Shown in pieces: positions 6,921 to 13,502 of a stretch of 24,656 nt of DNA (its first letter is position 1; each line of letters begins with the position of its first letter). The DNA is taken from the NCBI GenBank assembly GCA_041477005.1, contig JBGOUJ010000036.1:1-24656 (forward strand), written 5' to 3'. The DNA is from JBGOUJ01 sp041477005. Lineage in GTDB: Bacteria; Acidobacteriota; Terriglobia; Bryobacterales; JACQDG01. A program made the translations under genes and the position numbers. The notes under the pieces were generated by a model. The model was not told where the DNA came from. It saw only the letters and a list, made by a program, of their open reading frames with translations, and did not search any database.

Positions 6921-8702
6921 ATGCGCGTCCTGCTGGCGACTTGCTGCCTGCTGCTGGCATCGCCGAGATACTCCCCGGCCGCCGGCCCCCTGCCCCTCGG
7001 CAAGATCCCGCCCGGCAAGGTCTTCCTGGTCGTCCTTCCCCACCATGACGACCACACCTGGGAATACGGCTTCGCCGGATTGATCACCAAGCTGGTCGAC
7101 GCCGGCTACACGGGCTACTACGTCCGCGTCTCCAACGACGAAAAAGACGGCTCGCTCGGCTGGCCCCAGAACGACATGGTCAATTACCGCGAGTGCCTGG
7201 AAGCCGTCCGCTACCTGGGCATGAAGGATGTGATCAGCCTCAACTGGCGCAACGATCACAGCGACTCGGTTCCGCATAATGAAATACGCGCGCAGCTTAT
7301 TCTGCTGATCCGCCGGCTCCGTCCCGAGGTCATCCTGACCTACGATCCCTGGGGCCACTACGATCGCAATCCGGACCACCGCAAGACGGCGCGCGCGGTC
7401 GCCGAAGCTTCCTGGGCCGCCGGTTACCCGAACTTCCAACCGGAGCATGGGAAGCTCGGTCTCGAGCCCTATCGGGTGCGTTATCGCTACTACTCCCAGC
7501 GCAGTGACTACGGCATGGGCTACACCCCCAATATCGCCTTCGAACTCAACCCCAGCCAGATGGAGCGCAAAGCGAAAGCCTACTGGATGAATCGCAACGT
7601 CCGCCTGCAACCCTCCATGGCGCGCGCCGTCCGCGCCGAGCTCGCGCAAAACAAGCTCCGCGCTCCGGAGCTCGACGGCCTCGACGACGAGGAAGCGGCC
7701 AAGCGGTTGCAGGAGTGGCGGATGTACTGGATTTCGGAGAAACGGGGAAAGGAAAACGGCGTGAAATACGCCGAGGTGTTTTACTTCGTGGATGAGTTGG
7801 ATGACCTGCCGGGCCTGCAGGATTTCGCCGCGCCCAGCGCCGGCTCCGCGGCGCCGCTCCCGCCGGCCGCGAGCCACAGACCGCAGGCCGGCAACCAGGT
7901 CGTCCTGGTGGTCACCGCCCACGCCGGCGATTACCTGCTCTGGGCCGGCGGCGCCCTGGCTGGAATGATCGGGCAAGGCGCCACGGTTTACGTCATTCGC
8001 GTGACCAACGACGAGAAGGAAGCCCACGGCCTCGCGCCCGAGCAGGCCGCCCTGCACAATGCCTCGGAAAGCGAGGAAGCGGCCCGCATCCTCGGCGTGA
8101 AGGAAGTGATTTCGCTCGGCTATCGCTCGGGCGAGCTGGCGGCGGTCTCGCCCACCGAGCTCCGCGACCGGCTGATCTTCTACATCCGGCACTACCGGCC
8201 GCGGGCGCTGTTCCTCCCCGACCCCTACACCCATTACGACGACAATCTGGATCACTATTACGCCGGCTCCGCCGCCGAAGAGGCGCGCTGGGCGGCCGGA
8301 ATCCGGAATTTCGAGCCGCCGTTCGCCCTCGCCGGACTCTCCACCCACCAGACCCCGGAACTATACTATTACGCCCCACCAGTCGATCCCCGGCGCCGCG
8401 AGGCCGAAACCACGGCTGCTTTCGCCCCACAGCCCGTGGCCGTCGATATCGCCGCTTCGATCGATCGCAAGCTGCGGGCGATCCAGGCGCTCCGGACGAC
8501 CAACCACAGCCTGGCCATCGAGGTCCGCCAGCGCCTCGCCGCCGCGGGCCGGCGGCTGCCGCTGCTCGAAGCGGTCAACGACGATTCGGTGAAGCGGCTG
8601 ACGGACGTCCGGATCCGCAACCTGGCCCGCGACGCTGCCCGGGCGACGAATCTCTCTTTGGCCGAAGAATTCCACTACATCGGCCGGGAGCAACACCCAT
8701 GA
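6921..8702 (+). CDS. Secreted tandem PIG-L/LmbE-like protein (two deacetylase domains)
   Basis: This 593-aa protein starts with a signal peptide (MRVLLATCCLLLAS, cleavage near residue 20) and has two PIG-L domains. Domain 1 (about 32-310) has the intact metal/catalytic motif H41-H-D-D44 and DPWGHYDRNPDH. Domain 2 (about 325-590) has H334-A-G-D337: the metal ligands remain, but the catalytic-base Asp is replaced by Gly, and the second site reads DPYTHYDDNLDH. Both carry VxNDEK after the first strand. The family uses zinc to remove N-acyl groups from amino-sugar compounds; domain 1 is probably active and domain 2 probably binding or structural. Single-domain family members are about 230-290 aa, so this is a fusion or internal duplication. 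Its stop overlaps the ATG of the downstream gene (ATGA), so the two are co-translated. The ribosome-binding site is weak (TAGG). Confidence 0.85.
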   Translation: MRVLLATCCLLLASPRYSPAAGPLPLGKIPPGKVFLVVLPHHDDHTWEYGFAGLITKLVDAGYTGYYVRVSNDEKDGSLGWPQNDMVNYRECLEAVRYLGMKDVISLNWRNDHSDSVPHNEIRAQLILLIRRLRPEVILTYDPWGHYDRNPDHRKTARAVAEASWAAGYPNFQPEHGKLGLEPYRVRYRYYSQRSDYGMGYTPNIAFELNPSQMERKAKAYWMNRNVRLQPSMARAVRAELAQNKLRAPELDGLDDEEAAKRLQEWRMYWISEKRGKENGVKYAEVFYFVDELDDLPGLQDFAAPSAGSAAPLPPAASHRPQAGNQVVLVVTAHAGDYLLWAGGALAGMIGQGATVYVIRVTNDEKEAHGLAPEQAALHNASESEEAARILGVKEVISLGYRSGELAAVSPTELRDRLIFYIRHYRPRALFLPDPYTHYDDNLDHYYAGSAAEEARWAAGIRNFEPPFALAGLSTHQTPELYYYAPPVDPRRREAETTAAFAPQPVAVDIAASIDRKLRAIQALRTTNHSLAIEVRQRLAAAGRRLPLLEAVNDDSVKRLTDVRIRNLARDAARATNLSLAEEFHYIGREQHP

Positions 8703-9496
8703 AAATCCTGGTTCACGGCCACCGCGGCTGCCGGGCGGTGCGGCCGGAAAACACGCTGCCCGCCTTCGAGCACGCCATCCGCATCGGCGTCGATGCACTC
8801 GAGATGGACTTGTGCGTCACCGCCGATGAAGCCCTGGTGGTCAGCCACGACCCCTTCATCAACCCCGAGATCTGCCTGGCGCGCGGGGGGGCACCGGCGA
8901 AACCGGAAGTCGCCATCCGCTCGCTGACCCGCGCCGAGCTCGCGACCTACGATTGCGGCGCCCTCCGGAATCCCAGTTTCCCCCATCAGGTTCCAGTGCC
9001 GGGGACGCCGATGCCGACCTTCGAGCAGGTGCTGCGGCTCGCCGCCCCGGCCAAGGTGGATCTCAACGTCGAAACCAAGATGCGCGAGCACCCCGAGCTC
9101 GCCCCGCCGCCGGAAATGTTTGCCTCCAAGATCCTGGCGGCGGTACAGCGCTACGGCCTCGAACAGCGGACCATTCTGCAATCTTTCGACTACCGCTCGC
9201 TACGAGCTATGAAAGGGTTTTCCCCCCGCATGCGCCTGTCCGCCCTCGACGACGTCGGCAAGGAAGATTTCGTGAAGCTGGCTCGCAGCGCCGGGGCGCA
9301 GATCATTTCCCCGCGCTTCGATTTCGTGACGCCGCAAAAGGTGAAGGCCGCTCACGCCGCCGGCTTGCAGGTGATCCCCTGGACCGCCAACAAGCCCGAG
9401 GACTGGCTCAAGCTCATCGAGGCCGAGGTGGACGCCATCATCAGCGATGATCCGGAGGCGCTGCTCGCCTTCCTCAAGCAGCGCGGCCTGCACTGA
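8699..9496 (+). CDS. Glycerophosphodiester phosphodiesterase (GDPD family)
   Basis: This 265-aa protein matches the GDPD/UgpQ-type TIM barrel in length and motifs: HGHRG with catalytic H8 and R9, PENT (E17-N18-T19), metal ligands E35 and D37 in ALEMDL, and the second catalytic His in SHDP (H50). The C-terminal motif is GLQVIPWTANKPEDW followed by DAIISDDPEALL, also typical. Such enzymes hydrolyse glycerophosphodiesters from deacylated phospholipids to glycerol-3-phosphate and an alcohol. There is no signal peptide, so it is likely cytoplasmic. The ATG at 8699 overlaps the stop of the tandem PIG-L gene by four bases, giving an operon of an exported hydrolase and a cytoplasmic phosphodiesterase. 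No terminator with a T-tract is evident after it. Confidence 0.93.
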   Translation: MKILVHGHRGCRAVRPENTLPAFEHAIRIGVDALEMDLCVTADEALVVSHDPFINPEICLARGGAPAKPEVAIRSLTRAELATYDCGALRNPSFPHQVPVPGTPMPTFEQVLRLAAPAKVDLNVETKMREHPELAPPPEMFASKILAAVQRYGLEQRTILQSFDYRSLRAMKGFSPRMRLSALDDVGKEDFVKLARSAGAQIISPRFDFVTPQKVKAAHAAGLQVIPWTANKPEDWLKLIEAEVDAIISDDPEALLAFLKQRGLH

Positions 9497-9657
9497 GCAC
9501 CCGCTCCGGCCGAGGCGTGCTCGGGCTTGCCGGGCGCAGCTTGCTGCAAGCACTCGAGCAGCGCGCTGACCACTTCCAACCGCTGACGCAACTCCTCCCG
9601 GGCGGTCATGGTCCGTGGTGGATTTTTGATAAACCCAATGTTGCCAACGGTTGTTCG

Positions 9658-9666
9658 TGATATAAT
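9658..9666 (+). promoter_or_regulatory. Extended -10 promoter of the PSD1-DUF1501 operon
   Basis: TG at 9658-9659, one base, then a perfect TATAAT at 9661-9666 form an extended -10 element. No good -35 is present at standard spacing (TTGCCA at 9641 is only 14 bases away), which fits extended -10 promoters. Transcription would start near 9673, about 25 bases before the ATG at 9698. Confidence 0.6.
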
Positions 9667-9697
9667 CCGACCCAAGTGATGGTGTGCGAGGAGGCGT

Positions 9698-11941
9698 ATG
9701 CTGCGACCGGTCACACTGGGGGCGGTGGTTTTGGTTGTCGGTTTTGGATTGGCGGTTTTCGGCGCCGTAACCGACAGCGGCGGCTTCACGGCGGCGCAGC
9801 GCAAGTATTGGGCCTTTCAGCCCGTCACCAAGCCGCGCGCGCCAGCGGTCAAGAACAAGGCCTGGTCCAAAAACCCGATCGACGCCTTCATCTTCGCCAA
9901 GCTCGAAGAAAAGAAGATCGCCCCCGCCCTTCGCGCCGACAAGATTACCCTGATCCGCCGCGCCACCTTCGACCTGACCGGCCTGCCCCCGCGCCCCGAG
10001 GACGTGAATGCCTTCCTCGCGGACAAATCGTCTCGCGCTTTCGAGAAGGTGGTAGACCGTCTGCTGGCTTCCCCGCAATACGGCGAGCGCTGGGCGCGCC
10101 ACTGGCTCGACCTGGCCCGCTACGCGGAAAGCGAGGGCTTCAAAAGCGACGAGACCCGGCCCAACGTCTGGCGCTATCGCGATTACGTCATCCAGTCGTT
10201 CAACGACGACAAGCCCTACAACCGATTCGTCCAGGAGCAGATTGCTGGCGACGAACTGTGGCCCGGCAACCCCGAAGCCCTGGTTGCCACCGGCTTTAAC
10301 CGCCACTTCCCCGACGAGAGTAACGCGCGGAACCTTCGCCAGCGCCGCCAGGAAATCCTCAACGACATCACCGACACCGTGGGGGGCGTTTTCTTGGGCA
10401 TGACCTACGGCTGCGCGCGCTGCCACGATCACAAGTTCGATCCCATCAAGCAGAAGGATTACTACCGGCTGCAGGCCTTCTTCGCCGCCTCTCGCGCCCA
10501 GGACGACATGGCCCTGGCCCCGCCCGAGGAGCAAGAAAAGTACCGGCAGCAGTTGCAGTCCTGGGACGAGAAGACCAAGGACTTCCGCTCCGAAATGAGC
10601 AGCCTGGTCGAGCCTCAGATCAAGAAGATGTATGACGAAGCCTTCAACAAGTTCCCCGAAGAAATCCAGGATTCCGTAAACACGCCGCCCGAGAAGCGTA
10701 CCGCCTTCCAGTGGCAGATGTATTACAAGGTTAAGCCGCAGTTGATCTTCGAGACCGAGGGCGCCGCCAAGAAACTGAAGGGTGACGACCGCCAACGCTG
10801 GACGGAACTGGGCGCCAAGCTGGCTCAGTTCACCCCGCTGCGCCCCGGCGATATGCCGATCGGCAGCGGCATTACCGACACCGGCCGCGACGCGCCGCCG
10901 ACCTTCACGCTCGCCGTCGGCATGTATGACGCGCCAAAAGAGGAAGTCGAGCCGGGCTTCCTTTCGATTCTCGACCCCGGCCCGGCGAAGATCGCGCCGG
11001 TTCCCAACCCGAACTCCAGTGGCCGCCGGGCCGCGCTGGCCCGCTGGCTGACCGATCCGACTAATCCGCTGGCCACCCGGGTGATCGTCAATCGCATCTG
11101 GCACTACCATTTCGGCCGCGGCCTGGCGGCCACGCCGAGCGATTTCGGCCTGATGGGAGAGTCGCCCACCAACCCGGCGCTGCTCGATTGGCTGGCCTCG
11201 ACCTTCGTTGCGAAGGGCTGGAGCATGAAAGCCATGCACCGGCTGATCATGCTCTCGAATGCGTATCAGCAAGCCTCCACGAACCCGGCCGCGGCGGCGG
11301 ATCCGTCCAACCGGCTCTTTTCCCGTTATCCGCGCCATCGGCTGGAGGGCGAGGCGATCCGCGACGCGATCCTGGCGGTGAGCGGCGATCTGAATCCGAA
11401 GATGGGCGGACCGAGTGTTTTCCCGGAGCTGCCGCCCGGCGTGAACCCGCGCGGCGGCTGGAAGCTCACCGCTGATGAGGCCGAGCGCAACCGCCGGAGC
11501 GTTTATGTCTTCGTCCGCCGCAATCTGCGCTACCCGATGTTCCAGGCCTTCGACATGCCCGACACGCACGAGTCCTGCCCCCGCCGCTACGTGAGCACCA
11601 CCGCCCCGCAAGCGCTGGTCCTGCTCAACAGCAACCTGGTTATCGGCTCCGCCACGGATTTTGCCGGGCGGCTGCTGGAGCAGGCGGGCGCGAATCGCCG
11701 GGCGCAAGTCGATCTGGCCTACCGGCTGGCCTACTCGCGCCTCCCCGACGCCTCGGAGCGCGACACAGCTTTCACTTTCCTCGCCACCCACAAGCCGATT
11801 CTCGACGAGCGACTGGCGAAGAACGAGCCCCTGGCCCTGCCGGCAAAGCTTCCCGAGGGCATAGACAAAACCGAAGCAGCCACCCTGGTCGATTTTTGCC
11901 ACATGCTGCTTAACAGTAACGAGTTTGTGTATGTGAACTGA
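9698..11941 (+). CDS. DUF1549/DUF1553 (PSCyt2-PSD1) protein
   Basis: This 747-aa protein has an N-terminal hydrophobic export segment (residues 5-24), then DUF1549 from about residue 60 to 265. Motifs include NPIDAFIFAKLEE, LIRRATFDLTGLPPRPEDV, GERWARHWLDLARYAES and the cytochrome-like C239-A-R-C242-H243 DHKFDPI. DUF1553 covers about 440-720 (PNPNSSGRRAALARWLTDPTNPLATRVIVNRIWHYHFGRGL, SPTNPALLDWLA, SNAYQQAS, ATAPQALVLLNS type motifs). Family members in Planctomycetes often have an extra N-terminal cytochrome domain (PSCyt1); it is missing here. The biochemical function is unknown. These genes almost always precede a DUF1501 gene, as here. A purine-rich ribosome-binding site (9688-9694) lies close to the ATG. 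The promoter at 9658-9666 serves the pair. Confidence 0.92.
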   Translation: MLRPVTLGAVVLVVGFGLAVFGAVTDSGGFTAAQRKYWAFQPVTKPRAPAVKNKAWSKNPIDAFIFAKLEEKKIAPALRADKITLIRRATFDLTGLPPRPEDVNAFLADKSSRAFEKVVDRLLASPQYGERWARHWLDLARYAESEGFKSDETRPNVWRYRDYVIQSFNDDKPYNRFVQEQIAGDELWPGNPEALVATGFNRHFPDESNARNLRQRRQEILNDITDTVGGVFLGMTYGCARCHDHKFDPIKQKDYYRLQAFFAASRAQDDMALAPPEEQEKYRQQLQSWDEKTKDFRSEMSSLVEPQIKKMYDEAFNKFPEEIQDSVNTPPEKRTAFQWQMYYKVKPQLIFETEGAAKKLKGDDRQRWTELGAKLAQFTPLRPGDMPIGSGITDTGRDAPPTFTLAVGMYDAPKEEVEPGFLSILDPGPAKIAPVPNPNSSGRRAALARWLTDPTNPLATRVIVNRIWHYHFGRGLAATPSDFGLMGESPTNPALLDWLASTFVAKGWSMKAMHRLIMLSNAYQQASTNPAAAADPSNRLFSRYPRHRLEGEAIRDAILAVSGDLNPKMGGPSVFPELPPGVNPRGGWKLTADEAERNRRSVYVFVRRNLRYPMFQAFDMPDTHESCPRRYVSTTAPQALVLLNSNLVIGSATDFAGRLLEQAGANRRAQVDLAYRLAYSRLPDASERDTAFTFLATHKPILDERLAKNEPLALPAKLPEGIDKTEAATLVDFCHMLLNSNEFVYVN

Positions 11942-11950
11942 TGGGAGAAA

Positions 11951-12044
11951 ATCAGCTATTAGCTGTTAGCTATCAGCCGTCAGCCACCAGCCTCCCCCAG
12001 CGGCAGCGCTGGCTGAAAGCTGATGGCTGAAAGCTGATGGCTGA
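11951..12044. repeat. Heptamer-type inverted and tandem repeat between PSD1 and DUF1501 genes
   Basis: The left arm (11951-11992) is built from variants of ATCAGCTATTAGCTG and TCAGCC. The right arm holds an exact 14-base unit GGCTGAAAGCTGAT at 12011-12024 and 12025-12038, plus six further bases. The right arm is roughly the reverse complement of the left, so the transcript could form a long imperfect hairpin between the two operon genes. There is no T-tract, so it is not a classical terminator. Confidence 0.75.
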
Positions 12045-12068
12045 CGTTGTAACTACAGGGAGCGAAAA

Positions 12069-13502
12069 ATGCAGGAGCCTCATATTCCGCGTCTACATTC
12101 CCGGCGAGCTTGGCTTCGCAGCGCTAGCGGAGCCGGCTCGGTGGCCCTGACCTACTTATTGTCCCGGGACGGCTGGCTATCGAAAGCCCTCGGCGCCACG
12201 GCGATTCCAAATCCACTGGCGCCGAAGCCTCCGCACTTCAAGCCCCGCGCCAAAAGCGTCATCTGGCTTTTCATGGAAGGCGGCCCCAGCCACGTGGACC
12301 TGTTCGACCCCAAGCCGACGCTCGACAAGTTGGCCGGCCAGCCCATGCCCGCCTCGTTCGGACGCCCCATCACCGCCATGGGCACGGCCAACAACTCGCT
12401 GATGCCCAGCAAGCACAAGTTCCAGAACTACGGCCAGAGCGGCATCCCGGTGTCCGATTGGTATCCCAACATCGCCCAGCACGTCGACGAGATGACCGTA
12501 ATCCGCTCGGTGTGGGCCAACGGCCTCAACCACGTCGGCTCGGTCTGCCAGATGAACACCGGCGACATCCTGGCCGGCCGCCCGTCGATGGGCGCCTGGC
12601 TGACCTACGGCCTAGGCACGGCCAACGATAATCTTCCGACATTTGTGGTCATGGTCGACGACCGCGAGCCCATTGGCGGGGCGAAAAACTGGAGCCCCGG
12701 CTTCCTGCCCGCCGTCTACCAGGGAACGCAGTTTCGCCCCGGCGAGCAGCCCATCCTTTTCCTGAAGCCGCCGGAGACCATCGGCGACAAGCAGCAGCGC
12801 CACAAGCTGGACTTTCTGACCCAGCTCAACCGGCACTTTGCCGCCGATAAGCCCGACGATACGGAGCTGTCTGCGCGCCTCGATTCGTACGAGCTCGCTT
12901 ACCACATGCAATCGGCCGCCCAGGAAGCGGTCGATCTCACCAAGGAATCGGAAGCAACCAAGAAGCTCTACGGCCTCGACAACGAACTGACCGCCGCGTT
13001 CGGCGGCAACTGCCTGCTCGCCCGGCGCCTGGTCGAGCGCAACGTCCGCTTTGTCGAGCTCTATTGCGGCAGCGGCAGCGCCTGGGACGCCCACACCGAC
13101 ATCGAAGGCAACCACGGCAAGATGTGCAAGGTTTCCGACGTCCCGGTCGCCGGCCTGCTTACGGACCTGAAAGCCCGCGGCCTGCTCGACGAAACGCTGG
13201 TGATCTGGGGCGGTGAGTTCGGCCGCACGCCGTTCTCCGAAAAAGGCAGCGGGCGGGACCACAACCCCTGGGGCTTCACCATGTGGATGGCCGGCGGCGG
13301 CGTCAAGCCCGGCCAAATCCTCGGCCAGACCGACGAGATCGGCCTCCGCGCCATCGAAAAGCCCTTCCACGTCCACGACATTCACGCCACCATCCTGCAC
13401 CTGCTGGGTCTCAACCACATACAGGTCACCTTCCAGCACAACGGTCGCATGGAACGGCCGACCATCGTATCGGGGGAAGTGATCAAGGAGTTGCTGGCGT
13501 AG
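12069..13502 (+). CDS. Tat-exported DUF1501 protein (sulfatase-like fold)
   Basis: The 477-aa product begins with a twin-arginine-type signal (SRRAWLRSA with R12-R13, then a hydrophobic stretch SVALTYLL). The body is DUF1501: KSVIWLFMEGGPSHVDLFDPKP, the conserved HVGSVCQMNTGDILAGRPSMGAWLTYGLG segment, VIWGGEFGRTPF, GRDHNPWGFTMWMAGGGVKPG and a C-terminal HDIHATILHLLG. The DUF1501 fold is alkaline-phosphatase/sulfatase-like. Its enzymatic activity is unproven, but the His/Asp-rich motifs are in metal-site positions. An AGGGAG ribosome-binding site at 12057-12062 lies six bases before the ATG. It is co-transcribed with the PSD1 gene after a 127-base repeat-bearing spacer, and its 3' end overlaps the convergent hydrolase gene by 20 bases. 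Confidence 0.93.
   Translation: MQEPHIPRLHSRRAWLRSASGAGSVALTYLLSRDGWLSKALGATAIPNPLAPKPPHFKPRAKSVIWLFMEGGPSHVDLFDPKPTLDKLAGQPMPASFGRPITAMGTANNSLMPSKHKFQNYGQSGIPVSDWYPNIAQHVDEMTVIRSVWANGLNHVGSVCQMNTGDILAGRPSMGAWLTYGLGTANDNLPTFVVMVDDREPIGGAKNWSPGFLPAVYQGTQFRPGEQPILFLKPPETIGDKQQRHKLDFLTQLNRHFAADKPDDTELSARLDSYELAYHMQSAAQEAVDLTKESEATKKLYGLDNELTAAFGGNCLLARRLVERNVRFVELYCGSGSAWDAHTDIEGNHGKMCKVSDVPVAGLLTDLKARGLLDETLVIWGGEFGRTPFSEKGSGRDHNPWGFTMWMAGGGVKPGQILGQTDEIGLRAIEKPFHVHDIHATILHLLGLNHIQVTFQHNGRMERPTIVSGEVIKELLA

Noticed and set aside
6678..8348. 556-codon open frame on the minus strand
   Set aside because: It is antisense to the tandem PIG-L gene, whose motifs are clear. Only its last few residues drew attention as a possible PadR relic.
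9495..9522. Terminator after the GDPD gene
   Set aside because: There is a 6-bp GAGCAC/GTGCTC inverted repeat, but the loop is 16 bases and no T-tract follows.
9200..11902. 900-codon open frame on the minus strand
   Set aside because: It is antisense to the PSD1 and GDPD genes, has no recognisable motifs and is open because of GC-rich codon bias in the true plus-strand genes.
12011..12044. CRISPR-like array
   Set aside because: The 14-base unit is directly tandem with no spacers, so it is a simple repeat.
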